Of a stretch of DNA of 64,000 nt, positions 35,150 through 43,969 are shown in pieces. The first letter of the stretch is position 1. Every line of letters begins with the position of its first letter. The notes beneath the pieces are model-generated. The model did no database searches. It saw only the letters and a list, made by a program, of their open reading frames with translations, and was not told the DNA's origin. The stretch lies in assembly GCF_009764355.1 (NCBI RefSeq), contig NZ_LNUA01000077.1, positions 62,001 through 126,000 on the forward strand, written 5' to 3'. A program made the translations under genes and the position numbers. Source of the stretch: Companilactobacillus bobalius. Lineage in GTDB: Bacteria; Bacillota; Bacilli; Lactobacillales; Lactobacillaceae.

Positions 35150-35833
35150 ATGATACTAGAAAGATCCAATACTATTAATTTGCGGGAATTAAAGTCACAA
35201 TTAGGGGATTTGGATAACCGACCTGATGTACAGGAACTATCTAAAATGATAAAAATGTATCAACTTTATCAAGCAGGTCAAAAGGAAATCAGTACTAAAT
35301 TGGAAAATTTGGATTCAGAATTTCAAGTTAATTACGATTACAATCCAATTCACCATATGGAATCACGTATGAAGAAGATTCAAAGTTTACTCGAAAAGGC
35401 TGATCGTAAAGGCTATGATTTAACGGCTGAAAGTATTCAAAAGAATATTTATGATATTGCTGGTATCAGAGTAATAACTAATTACATTGATGATATTTAT
35501 AAAATCGAAAAGTTACTGACTAGTCAAACTGACGTCACATTATTGAGACGAAAAGATTATTTAAAGCATCCTAAGGAAAGCGGATATCGTAGTTTGCACA
35601 TTGTAGTTAAAGTACCAGTTTTTCAATCTAAAGGGCCAATTGATGTCCCAGTGGAGATTCAAATTAGAACTGTTGGTATGGATATGTGGGCCAGTTTGGA
35701 ACATAAGTTACGCTATAAAACAGATACTGATAGCAACTTAGTCGATAAGTATGGCGATCGTTTGAAGGGTTACGCTGACGAACTAGAAGATATTGAACGT
35801 GGCATGCAGGATATTCATAGAGATTTGATCTAG
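35150..35833 (+). CDS. relQ: Small alarmone synthetase (RelQ/YjbM-like)
   Basis: 227 residues. It transfers pyrophosphate from ATP to GDP or GTP to make (p)ppGpp. Visible family blocks are IHHMESRMKK, YDIAGIRVI, KESGYRSLHI and VEIQIRTVGMDMWASLEHKL, the last being the synthetase core. No hydrolase, TGS or ACT domain is present, so it is a stand-alone synthetase. RelQ rather than RelP is my reading from overall similarity and is less certain. Transcribed alone, followed by a family 1 repeat. Confidence 0.87.
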   Translation: MILERSNTINLRELKSQLGDLDNRPDVQELSKMIKMYQLYQAGQKEISTKLENLDSEFQVNYDYNPIHHMESRMKKIQSLLEKADRKGYDLTAESIQKNIYDIAGIRVITNYIDDIYKIEKLLTSQTDVTLLRRKDYLKHPKESGYRSLHIVVKVPVFQSKGPIDVPVEIQIRTVGMDMWASLEHKLRYKTDTDSNLVDKYGDRLKGYADELEDIERGMQDIHRDLI

Positions 35834-35887
35834 AGTAAAGAAGGTATGATTTTTGTTGTAATGCTAACAAATATAACTGAAGTATGC

Positions 35888-36060
35888 CGTCGTCCGCAAA
35901 AAATCTGTGGGCCGCTGGAACGTGGTGGACACGACTTCAAGCTAATAATTCCGCACCTTGTGCGAAATTATGGATCTCGAAGATCGGTCTTATACTAACC
36001 TTGCTACGCAAGCTAAGTATAATTTCACCACTGAGGGCCCACAAATTTTTTACTACCGAC
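35888..36060 (+). repeat. Family 1 structured repeat, copy C
   Basis: Terminal stem GTCG (35889-35892)/CGAC (36057-36060), outer arm 35898-35913 with 36036-36051 (one mismatch), GGAACG at 35917-35922, inner stem GTGGTG/CACCAC, side arm ATAATTcCGCAC/GTGCGaAATTAT, second hairpin TATACT...AGTATA and the ATTTCA strand. Same plan as copy A with several paired changes. Confidence 0.87.
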
Positions 36061-36138
36061 TAGTTCCCTAGTTCTAATATTATTGATGTTTTAAACTTTT
36101 GAATCCATATAATCAAAAAGAAAATTTTAAATCAGAAA

Positions 36139-36205
36139 AACGGTCTCCATTAATCATTCAAGATATATTTTATGTACTTGAATTCTTTGATGGGACTGTT
36201 TTTAT
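36139..36205 (+). terminator. Family 3 T-tailed hairpin H3
   Basis: AACGGTCTCCATTAA pairs with TTGATGGGACTGTT (G-T pairs), inner TTCAAG/CTTGAA, followed by TTTTTATTT. It stands between copies C and D, about 80 and 40 bases away. Confidence 0.75.
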
Positions 36206-36243
36206 TTAGATTTTACGGTAACTGATAAAAGAAGCAGGATTTA

Positions 36244-36407
36244 GTCCGGAACAACAAGAAAATTGGCTCAGCCATGAAATTCATCTTAGCAATTTATTGC
36301 TTAGATGAAGGCCGAGCTTGAAGATCCATGAATTTGCACAAAGTGCAAATTTATTAGCTTCCAGTCGGCCCATGGCGTTCCAGCCAAATTTTCTTGTTGT
36401 GGAGGAC
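36244..36407 (-). repeat. Family 1 structured repeat, copy D (inverted relative to copy C)
   Basis: Terminal stem GTCC (36244-36247)/GGAC (36404-36407), outer arm 36252-36268 with 36382-36399 (one bulge). In minus-strand reading: GGAACG, inner stem GCCATG/CATGGC, side arm AATTTGCAC/GTGCAAATT, second hairpin TTCATCT...AGATGAA, then ATTTCA. Copies C, H3 and D fill most of the 800-base gap 35834-36632; the rest is the treA leader. Confidence 0.87.
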
Positions 36408-36564
36408 GGTAATTTTACGCTATATTGGTAAGTCGGTTGGTTTTCTGAATTAGATAAACTATCTTCATAAAAAATATATTATTTTTTAAATTAAATTTTA
36501 CTTGGAACTGGTGCAATAATAGTCGTTTTGGCTATATTCCATTATTCCATCCGGTATAGAACAA

Positions 36565-36593
36565 TTGACAGATGTATAAACATATTATAAAAT
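36565..36593 (+). promoter_or_regulatory. Promoter of treA-treR with candidate TreR operator
   Basis: TTGACA (36565-36570), 17-base spacer, TAAAAT (36588-36593). The spacer contains ATGT-ATAA-ACAT (36572-36583), a small palindrome suited to a GntR-family repressor. Confidence 0.6.
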
Positions 36594-36632
36594 TGCGTCG
36601 TTAAGTGAGGACTTATATTGAGGAGTATTAAA

Positions 36633-38282
36633 ATGAAGGAATGGCAAAAAGAAACTGTTTATCAGATCTATCCGCGCAGTTTTCAAGATTCTAACGGGGA
36701 TGGTATCGGTGATATCAACGGTATTATTTCGCGTCTCGATTATTTACAAAAGCTGGGAATTGGTTTGATTTGGTTAACGCCAATGTACCTTTCACCTGGA
36801 AATGATAATGGTTACGATATCGCTGATTATTACAAGATCGATCCTGTTTTTGGAACAATGGATGATTTTGAAAAACTACTAACGGAAGCACACAAACGTG
36901 ATATTAAAATCATTATGGATATGGTGTTGAATCACACTTCCAATGAAAACCCTTGGTTTAAAGAGGCTTTGAAATCAAAGGATAATCCATATCATAATTA
37001 CTATATTTGGCGTGATCCCGTTGATGGACATGAACCAAACAACTGGGTTTCAAAATTCAGTGGTAGTGCTTGGAAGTATGTACCAGAATTAGACCAATAT
37101 TATTTACATTTATATGATGTAACAATGCCTGATTTGAATTGGCGTAATGAAAATTTGCGAGCTGAAATTTTTAAGATGTTAACATACTGGGCCAATAAGG
37201 GTATTGATGGTTTTCGTTTGGATGTTATTAATAACATTTCTAAAGATAAGAATATGCCAAATGATACTTTTGACACGCCTTTAGATGATGGACGAAATTT
37301 CTATACTAATGGACCACATGTTCACGAATATATTCATGAAATGTACGAAAAAGTCTTTGGTCCTAATAACTTTGTTACGGTTGGTGAATTATCATCAACA
37401 CCTATTTCTGAGGCTGTTAAATATACTAATCCTAAACGTCAGGAGTTATCGATGGCTTTTACTTTTCATCATGTGAAAGTTGATTATACCAATGGTAAGA
37501 AATGGACTTTGGGACACTATAAATTAACTGATTTGACTAGTATTTTGAGTGAATGGCAAACACAGATGCAACGACATGGTGGTTGGAATGCACTATTCTG
37601 GAATAATCATGATCAACCACGTGCTATCTCAAGATTTACAAATGATGATGAATATCGTGATCAATCAGCTAAATTATTAGCAATGGTGGAATTTGGATTG
37701 CAAGGAACGCCTTATATTTATCAGGGCGATGAGATTGCGATGAAGAACGCCTACTTCACTGATATTAATCAGTACAAAGATCATGAGTCAATTAATGCCT
37801 ACCATGCAATGTTAAAAAATGGAATGTCTGAGGATTTGGCACTTCAAATTCTGCAACAAAAATCGCGTGAGAATTCACGATTACCAATGCAATGGGATTC
37901 AAGTAAGTATTATGGTTTCACAACAGGTCAACCATGGTTAAAGCCACAACACCATGATGATTATTCGGTTGAAGAAGTATTAAAGACGAAGAATAATATC
38001 TTCGATTTTTATCGAGCATTGATTTTTCTACGAAAACATAAAACAGTTCTTGTTGATGGTGAATATAAGTTATTGAATCCTAGGGATAATAGCGTTTATA
38101 GCTATGAAAGATTTAATAATAAGCGTAAAATTTTAGTAATGGCTAATTTTACTGAGCAAACTCATGAGCGTGATGTGGCTGCAGGTTTCGATTTAATTTT
38201 GGGGAATTATGGCGATATGCAGTTTAATCATGGGAAAGTAACTTTGCGCCCATATGAATCAGTCATGTTAGAAAAGAAGTAG
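36633..38282 (+). CDS. treA: Trehalose-6-phosphate hydrolase (GH13)
   Basis: 549 residues from the ATG at 36633 (GAGGAG seven bases upstream; a TTG at 36618 overlaps that site). It splits trehalose-6-phosphate into glucose and glucose-6-phosphate in the cytoplasm. The GH13 barrel shows nucleophile Asp in GFRLDVIN, acid/base Glu in TVGELSS and Asp in NNHDQPR. Blocks NNWVSKFSGSAW, DDGRNFYTNGPHVHE and FHHVKVDYTNGKKWT resemble TreA more than oligo-1,6-glucosidase. The trehalose PTS permease is not encoded here. treR follows 62 bases downstream. Confidence 0.85.
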   Translation: MKEWQKETVYQIYPRSFQDSNGDGIGDINGIISRLDYLQKLGIGLIWLTPMYLSPGNDNGYDIADYYKIDPVFGTMDDFEKLLTEAHKRDIKIIMDMVLNHTSNENPWFKEALKSKDNPYHNYYIWRDPVDGHEPNNWVSKFSGSAWKYVPELDQYYLHLYDVTMPDLNWRNENLRAEIFKMLTYWANKGIDGFRLDVINNISKDKNMPNDTFDTPLDDGRNFYTNGPHVHEYIHEMYEKVFGPNNFVTVGELSSTPISEAVKYTNPKRQELSMAFTFHHVKVDYTNGKKWTLGHYKLTDLTSILSEWQTQMQRHGGWNALFWNNHDQPRAISRFTNDDEYRDQSAKLLAMVEFGLQGTPYIYQGDEIAMKNAYFTDINQYKDHESINAYHAMLKNGMSEDLALQILQQKSRENSRLPMQWDSSKYYGFTTGQPWLKPQHHDDYSVEEVLKTKNNIFDFYRALIFLRKHKTVLVDGEYKLLNPRDNSVYSYERFNNKRKILVMANFTEQTHERDVAAGFDLILGNYGDMQFNHGKVTLRPYESVMLEKK

Positions 38283-38344
38283 ATATTTAATATCTTCGAA
38301 TAGATGAGGTTGTTGCTTTTAAGCAATTATATTGAGGAGAAATT

Positions 38345-39076
38345 ATGCCAAAAAATTTATATTCAGATATATATCACATATTGAAGGGTGAAATTGATAG
38401 TAACGTTTATCCACCAAAAACAATTTTGCCTGGTGAAGAGGAATTATCAGAACGTTTTAGTGTAACTAGAAATACAATCCGCCGTGCCTTGAAGAAACTA
38501 CAATCCGAAGGTCTAGTTTATACGGTTAAGGGACGTGGTGTAGTTGTACTTGAGCCAGTTACTGATAATCGAATGGTTTTTTCAGCCGCTAATCATTTTG
38601 GATTTCAAGATTTGATGAGTTTTCCACAGAACAAATCGATTCGAGAGTTGTCAACAAAAGTGTTAACCTTTGAGGAAGTTGAAATTGATAGTGCGTTGTC
38701 AGAGCACACTTCTTTCAGTTTAGGTGATATTGCTTATCACGTTGAGAGATTACGTATGGTAAATGGGAAGGCAATGGCCCTAGATACTAGTTATTTTAGA
38801 AAAGAAAATATGCCAGACTTGAGTGAAACTGATGCTCAAAAGTCTATTTATCAATATATTCGTGATGAAAATCTTTTTAAAATTGCAGCGGCTCGTTCAG
38901 TTGCGACTGTGGAGACAGCAAATGAAAAAGAAATTGGTTTGCTAGATTTGAATGAATCCAATTGTGTCGGTGTTTTAAAGAAATATGTTTATACTGATTT
39001 GGGCAGTTTGTTTGAATGTACTGAAACTAAATATATTCCTAATCATTTTTCGTTGGTTGGTTTTGAATCATATTAA
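38345..39076 (+). CDS. treR: GntR/UTRA regulator, probable TreR
   Basis: 243 residues: winged helix-turn-helix (about 8-72, ERFSVTRNTIRRALKKLQSEGLVY) and a UTRA effector domain (about 95-240). Position directly after treA marks it as the likely trehalose-6-phosphate-responsive repressor. It is a paralogue of the convergent GntR gene at 39129, sharing phrases such as VVVLE after the wing. TTGAGGAGA is the ribosome site. Confidence 0.82.
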   Translation: MPKNLYSDIYHILKGEIDSNVYPPKTILPGEEELSERFSVTRNTIRRALKKLQSEGLVYTVKGRGVVVLEPVTDNRMVFSAANHFGFQDLMSFPQNKSIRELSTKVLTFEEVEIDSALSEHTSFSLGDIAYHVERLRMVNGKAMALDTSYFRKENMPDLSETDAQKSIYQYIRDENLFKIAAARSVATVETANEKEIGLLDLNESNCVGVLKKYVYTDLGSLFECTETKYIPNHFSLVGFESY

Positions 39077-39080
39077 GCAC

Positions 39081-39121
39081 AAAAAAAGTGAGTACCTACT
39101 TAAAAGGGTACTCACTTTTTT
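39081..39121. terminator. Bidirectional terminator between two GntR genes
   Basis: AAAAAGTGAGTACC pairs with GGTACTCACTTTTT; A-run before, T-run after. Confidence 0.92.
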
Positions 39122-39128
39122 GTTATGA

Positions 39129-39851
39129 TTAGAATTTAATGATTTGATTGAAAATAAAGTTATCGGGAATAAAATGTGACTCGGTGTATTCGAATTGTTT
39201 ACCATCGTCGTTGAATGCAAAACTGACCATATTACCCACGCAGTTATTGATTCCTAAATTGAGGTGTTCATAGTCAATTTGGGTAGCATGCTCAATTCGT
39301 AATTGTCGTTTGACTACAGCAATTTTCATCTGTAAATCTTTTTTTATGTAATCATAAATTGAGCCTGATGCGATTTCTGGTGTGATTTCTGGAACAATTT
39401 GCGCGTTGAAATAATTGATATCCAAAACTGCATTCTTGGTATTAATCCTGCGAACACGTTTGATGGCGTAGACGGGAACACCCACAGAGAATGATGTTTT
39501 CTGATGAAGTTTTTCGTCAACAATGATCTGTTGGAAGTCGGCAATAATTGTTTTTCGGTCTATCTTTTGATCACTATTGAGAGATTGAAGGCCATTTATT
39601 TTTGCCAAACTAAGGTTGATCTCCTTAGTTTGAGGAGTCTGCTCTAAAACAACTACTCCTTTACCTTTGACACTGTAAACAAGGCCCTCATTAACCAACT
39701 GTTTAATGGCTTTTCTGATTGCATAGCGACTAACGTTGAATTCTTCAATCAGAGCATCTTCAGTTGGCAAACGCATCTTAATGTTGTATTGTCCGCTTAA
39801 GACACGCTCTTTTAATATTGTATAAATATCGCTGTTAGTAGTTTCAACCAT
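39129..39851 (-). CDS. GntR/UTRA family regulator
   Basis: 240 residues: winged helix (about 8-72, EEFNVSRYAIRKAIKQLVNEGLVY) and UTRA domain (about 95-238). It is related to the TreR-like protein encoded convergently. It is not next to a sugar operon on its own strand except the GDSL esterase gene upstream on the minus strand. Upstream of its start is the palindrome ATTGATCAAT (39874-39883). Regulated genes unknown; it could control the esterase or itself. Confidence 0.8.
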   Translation of the reverse strand: MVETTNSDIYTILKERVLSGQYNIKMRLPTEDALIEEFNVSRYAIRKAIKQLVNEGLVYSVKGKGVVVLEQTPQTKEINLSLAKINGLQSLNSDQKIDRKTIIADFQQIIVDEKLHQKTSFSVGVPVYAIKRVRRINTKNAVLDINYFNAQIVPEITPEIASGSIYDYIKKDLQMKIAVVKRQLRIEHATQIDYEHLNLGINNCVGNMVSFAFNDDGKQFEYTESHFIPDNFIFNQIIKF

Positions 39852-40003
39852 TATTAAATCTCCAATAAATATAATTGATCAATATATACTATTCATATTA
39901 CATTATATTAAAAATGATTTAAACATATTACCTGAAAACTTAATTATAAATATAAGAATATATTCCAAAAATTTATGTGATTTATATATCATGGAATATT
40001 GTC

Positions 40004-41080
40004 TTAAACCATCCGCTTACGAATTAATTGTTCTTCAACAAATTTAGCAACTTGTTTACCGCCCTCGTTAGATAGATGGACGTGATCGCCATAATCAAAC
40101 TCTGGTTTTAACTTGTCATCATTGCTGACAAAATCGGCAATATCAATAATATGAGGCATTTTTAATAGTTCATGATTGACGGCTAGACGAATCTTTTCCT
40201 TTTCTTCTGACCAGGCAAAAACGCCACCATTAATATTCCCATAAGCAGGTGTGATAGTCATTGGAACAAAAGTAATACCATGTTTTTTACACTTTTTCTT
40301 AAGAGCATGTACTGCCTTGACTAGGGCATTGACAGTAGGTAATTCGTTGATGGGTGCACCAGTACCAGGATGAAGCAAATCGTTGACGCCTTCCATAAAT
40401 ATTACAATATTAGGTTGATATTCGGCAATCATGTGATCAAAGCGGGTGAAACCAGCTTCACCAAAACTAGTGGACCATTGCGAGGTGCTGTGACCAGGAT
40501 GAAGCAGACGATTACCAGAAATACCATAATTAGCAGTAACACAGTGGAATTCTTTTTCTAAATCAATGGAAAGTGGTGCTGCGTAGTTACCCTGATTAGT
40601 TAGGGAGTCACCGAATAAGGCAATTCTCTTATGAGCATGTTCAGTTTTCACTTGAATTTCTGAAATGCCGAAGAAATATTTGGTTTCTTTAGGATCAGAA
40701 TTTTCAGTTCTAATTAAGTCATTAGAAATAGTTAGACCTAGTGTATGAATAGCTTTAGTAGGTGAAACAATGTCGACTGAAAGGTAGGAATCGGCGGGCA
40801 AATTGAAATCGATCCAATCAGACCATTCAACTAAGCGAGATTCCACGGCAAAAGACTTCTTGCCATCCTTTGTTACTGAAACTTTTTTCTTAGAATTAGT
40901 ATAAATTTCCAAACTATCGATTACTAGTGGCGTTTCGCCATATAAATTGTTGAGTTGTAATCTAATTTTTTTACTTTCAAAGGGTTGGAATATTTCCAAA
41001 TGTTGATGACCGTTAGCATTAATGTGGTCGAGGTTATCGTAGTTACTGAAGTTATGTTTCCATGTGGTAGTTTTAATCAT
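40004..41080 (-). CDS. GDSL/SGNH hydrolase, probable carbohydrate acetylesterase
   Basis: 358 residues from the ATG at 41080 (GAAG-rich site upstream); an ATG at 41107 has none. An N-terminal beta-sandwich-like domain (about 1-145) precedes the SGNH core: Ser in FGDSLTNQG, Gly in YGISGNR, Asn in EGVNDLL, and Asp-x-x-His in YGDHVHLS. No signal peptide, so it acts in the cytoplasm, perhaps removing acyl groups from imported sugars. It is divergent from the GntR gene of the PTS operon, and the shared 193-base region holds that regulator's palindrome, so both may be controlled together. Confidence 0.82.
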   Translation of the reverse strand: MIKTTTWKHNFSNYDNLDHINANGHQHLEIFQPFESKKIRLQLNNLYGETPLVIDSLEIYTNSKKKVSVTKDGKKSFAVESRLVEWSDWIDFNLPADSYLSVDIVSPTKAIHTLGLTISNDLIRTENSDPKETKYFFGISEIQVKTEHAHKRIALFGDSLTNQGNYAAPLSIDLEKEFHCVTANYGISGNRLLHPGHSTSQWSTSFGEAGFTRFDHMIAEYQPNIVIFMEGVNDLLHPGTGAPINELPTVNALVKAVHALKKKCKKHGITFVPMTITPAYGNINGGVFAWSEEKEKIRLAVNHELLKMPHIIDIADFVSNDDKLKPEFDYGDHVHLSNEGGKQVAKFVEEQLIRKRMV

Positions 41081-41229
41081 AATAATTTCTTCTTTTTGAG
41101 GGTTCATATAATAGTATCATAACATGTTTAAACAGTTAGAGTGAAAGATAAAGTTAGAAAAAATAATGGTATAGATGAATTGTTAGACTTATCTATACCG
41201 TGAGTTATAATTACTTATAGTTCAAGTAA

Positions 41230-41249
41230 ATATTTGTTATAACAAATAT
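41230..41249. promoter_or_regulatory. GntR operator, site 1
   Basis: Perfect palindrome ATATTTGTTATAACAAATAT, 25 bases before the GntR start and in the region shared with the divergent esterase gene. The same 20 bases occur at 42125, before the PTS promoter. Confidence 0.8.
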
Positions 41250-41273
41250 TGAGTTAAGTTCGGAGGCAAATAC

Positions 41274-41969
41274 ATGAAAGAGACGCCCAAATATGTGATT
41301 GTGGCGAATCGTTTAAGACAGCAGATTCTGGAGAAAGAATATCAAATAAATGAGCAGTTACCGCAGGAGACTGCCATAGCCAAGTCATTGAATGTTAGTC
41401 GAATCACGGTTCGAAAAGCTTTGGATATTCTGGTAAGTGAAGGATTAATTTATCGGATACAGGGGTCAGGAACTTTTGTCAAAGATAATCAACCAGGTGA
41501 GGGCGTTAAAAGTAAACAATCCTTAGAGATATTTGATTTTAATAAGTATTCCGTCAAGCTAATCAATTTTGGTGTAAGTAAGCCTAGCCCTACAGTAATG
41601 GATCAAATGAACATCAACCAGTTTGATCTGACCTATGAGATTCAACGGTTAATCATGAATGGTAAGACAATTATTGCTTTGCAAAATATTTTTATGCCGG
41701 TAAAGATAATTCAGGGAATGCAAATGGGGTCCTTAAATGGGTCAATTTATGATTTTATCGAGAAGGAACTGGATTTAAATATTGATAGCGCCATTAGAAC
41801 CATTTCGTCGGAAATATCAAATGATGATACATCTAGAATATTGGACCTATCAAAGCCTGAACCTTTACTAACCGTGGAACAGCGCTCATTCTTAGATAAT
41901 GGACAGATTTTTGAATATGCATATACTTACATTCGTTCGTCACAATTCTCATTACATGAATCAGTTTAG
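41274..41969 (+). CDS. GntR/UTRA regulator of the PTS operon
   Basis: 231 residues: helix-turn-helix AKSLNVSRITVRKALDILVSEGLIYR (residues about 32-57, quoted here only in part by position) and UTRA domain (about 85-228). Palindromes before its own gene and before the following PTS operon mark it as an autoregulated repressor that probably senses a phosphorylated sugar. CGGAGG lies 7 bases before the ATG. It has its own terminator. Confidence 0.86.
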   Translation: MKETPKYVIVANRLRQQILEKEYQINEQLPQETAIAKSLNVSRITVRKALDILVSEGLIYRIQGSGTFVKDNQPGEGVKSKQSLEIFDFNKYSVKLINFGVSKPSPTVMDQMNINQFDLTYEIQRLIMNGKTIIALQNIFMPVKIIQGMQMGSLNGSIYDFIEKELDLNIDSAIRTISSEISNDDTSRILDLSKPEPLLTVEQRSFLDNGQIFEYAYTYIRSSQFSLHESV

Positions 41970-41990
41970 AACAAATATTGAATATCAGAA

Positions 41991-42026
41991 AGTGCAAATT
42001 TACGAAAGTGAATTTGCACTTTTTTT
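41991..42026 (+). terminator. Rho-independent terminator of gntR
   Basis: AGTGCAAATT pairs with AATTTGCACT, followed by seven T. Confidence 0.88.
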
Positions 42027-42124
42027 GTCTTTAAATGTTGGTACTGCGGTAAATAGGCGTTTTTAAATTTTTTAATTGAAAAATTGGAATAGGCATTGAT
42101 TCATGTAATGAGAATTCAAAAGTG

Positions 42125-42144
42125 ATATTTGTTATAACAAATAT
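42125..42144. promoter_or_regulatory. GntR operator, site 2
   Basis: ATATTTGTTATAACAAATAT, identical to site 1, ending 10 bases before the -35 box of the PTS promoter. Confidence 0.8.
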
Positions 42145-42154
42145 AAAAATGGTA

Positions 42155-42183
42155 TTGACTTCAAATGTATATGCTTTTATACT
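42155..42183 (+). promoter_or_regulatory. Promoter of the PTS operon
   Basis: TTGACT (42155-42160), 17-base spacer, TATACT (42178-42183): close to sigma-70 consensus. Confidence 0.85.
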
Positions 42184-42196
42184 GAAAGCGTTAACA
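42183..42196. promoter_or_regulatory. cre site (CcpA) of the PTS operon
   Basis: TGAAAGCGTTAACA matches TGWAANCGNTNWCA at all positions and covers the expected transcription start, a repression position. Confidence 0.85.
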
Positions 42197-42214
42197 AATG
42201 AAGGGGGTTTCATT

Positions 42215-42523
42215 ATGAAACAATTAAAGATTGCTATTTTCTGTAGTGGAGGTTTTTCCACAAGTCTAATTGGTTCAAAGATGCAGAAAGTTTATGATGC
42301 TGAAGGTGCCGATGTAAAAGTTGATGCTTATGATTTCGGTATGGTTGATGAAGTTGGAGATGATGTTGACGTTATCTTGCTAGCTCCACAAATCGGTTGG
42401 GCATACGATCAAACAAAGGAAGCTCATCCAGATACACAAGTTATTCTATTGACCATGCAACAATTTGGTAGTATGGACGGACAAGTTCTTGTAGATGTAT
42501 TGAAAGAGAAGGGAATTGGCTAA
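42215..42523 (+). CDS. PTS lactose/cellobiose-family EIIB
   Basis: 102 residues from the ATG at 42215 after AAGGGGG. It carries the phosphocysteine loop FCSGGFSTS with Cys10, as in the small EIIB proteins of the cellobiose/diacetylchitobiose family. It passes phosphate from EIIA to the sugar carried by EIIC. First gene of a six-gene operon. Confidence 0.93.
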   Translation: MKQLKIAIFCSGGFSTSLIGSKMQKVYDAEGADVKVDAYDFGMVDEVGDDVDVILLAPQIGWAYDQTKEAHPDTQVILLTMQQFGSMDGQVLVDVLKEKGIG

Positions 42524-42524
42524 A

Positions 42525-43955
42525 ATGGGGAAAAGCAAAGGAAGCGGGACACAAAAGTTCCAAGCAAACTTTACTAGAATAGCTGGTAAAATTGCTGCTA
42601 ATAAATTGTTATTAACTTTACGTGATTCATTTATCATTGTTGCTGCAACATCAATGATTGCTGGTTTTGCTATTATGATTCAAAATGTTTTCGTTGATCC
42701 AACTAATGGGTTGATCTTCGGTAAACAAGGTCTAGGTTTAGGTCGTTTAATCAGTGGTTCATGGTCTGCATGGGCCACATCTGGTTTGTTCAAAGGTTTA
42801 ACGACAACAGGTAATTTGATTGGACTCATTTCAAATGGTTCATTGAATACCTTTGCTGTATTGTTAGTTGTTATTTTTTCACACACATTTTCACGCAAAT
42901 ATTTCCCAAAGAGTAAGGAACATATGACTTCTGTTCTATACGCTCTAGGTGCATTCTTTATATGTATGCCATGGAAGTTCCAATACACACCAGATGGTGC
43001 TAAAAAGCCTATTGATGTTTTGAACTACATGGATACAACATTCTTTGGTACTAAAGGTGTCTTCGCTGCTTTACTAATTAGTGGATTCGCCGTTTGGATT
43101 TACAATAAGGTTCTTGAAAAGAATATTACTATTAAAATGCCAGACTCAGTACCACCAGCTGTTGCACGAAGCTTTGAATCATTGATTCCTGGTGTTATTA
43201 CAATGGGTGTCTTCATTGTTTTGACAGGTTTGAGTACAACATTCACTGGTGAAACAATGCCTGAATTACTATTAACTGCTTTGCAAAAACCCGCTCTTGC
43301 TATTTCTGGTACTGGACTATTTGCCTTCGTATCACAAACAACATGGAGTTTGCTTCAATGGTTTGGTATTCACCCAACATCAATTTGGGGACCAATCTTT
43401 GGTTTAACATGGAATATCAATGATACTCAAAATATGCTAGGTCAAGCACATCACATTTACTCAACATTATTTATGAACTTCTCAACTGTTGCTGCTGGTT
43501 CATGTTCAGTATCACCAGTTCTAGCTTTGATCCTATTTTCAAAGAGAGCTGCTGCAAAGAAAGTTTCTAAGATTTCTTTGATGCCTGCCATCTTTAATAT
43601 TTCTGAACCTGTTACTTTTGGTTTGCCAATTATCTTGAATCCTTTGTACTTCATTCCATGGGTAGTAGCTCAACCATTAGCATTCTATATCGGACTATTG
43701 TTTACAAAGCTTGGTTTCATCGGACCTATCGTAAACAATGTTCCATGGACAGTACCTACATTGCTTTCAGGACTTTTATATACTGGATCAATCAATGGAT
43801 TAATTGTTCAAGCTGTAATTGTTGTTGCTACAACAGCCATTTACTACCCATTCGTTAAGATGGATAACAAGTTGAACCCAGATATTGTTAAAGAGACAGA
43901 AATGAACGAAGCTCATAAAGAATCAGAAAAGGAATTAAAGACAAGTCAAGCATAG
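42525..43955 (+). CDS. PTS lactose/cellobiose-family EIIC permease
   Basis: 476 residues from the ATG at 42525, 1 base after the EIIB stop. About ten membrane spans; the blocks ISEPVTFGLPIILNP and WFGIHPTSIWGPI are typical of EIICs for beta-linked disaccharides. It imports and phosphorylates a beta-glucoside or related sugar. Exact sugar unknown. Confidence 0.92.
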   Translation: MGKSKGSGTQKFQANFTRIAGKIAANKLLLTLRDSFIIVAATSMIAGFAIMIQNVFVDPTNGLIFGKQGLGLGRLISGSWSAWATSGLFKGLTTTGNLIGLISNGSLNTFAVLLVVIFSHTFSRKYFPKSKEHMTSVLYALGAFFICMPWKFQYTPDGAKKPIDVLNYMDTTFFGTKGVFAALLISGFAVWIYNKVLEKNITIKMPDSVPPAVARSFESLIPGVITMGVFIVLTGLSTTFTGETMPELLLTALQKPALAISGTGLFAFVSQTTWSLLQWFGIHPTSIWGPIFGLTWNINDTQNMLGQAHHIYSTLFMNFSTVAAGSCSVSPVLALILFSKRAAAKKVSKISLMPAIFNISEPVTFGLPIILNPLYFIPWVVAQPLAFYIGLLFTKLGFIGPIVNNVPWTVPTLLSGLLYTGSINGLIVQAVIVVATTAIYYPFVKMDNKLNPDIVKETEMNEAHKESEKELKTSQA

Positions 43956-43969
43956 GAGATGTCATTAAC

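Noticed and set aside
38310..38323. Short palindrome TTGCTTTTAAGCAA between treA and treR as a terminator
   Set aside because: Stem of six pairs without T-tail, and treR appears to be cotranscribed with treA.
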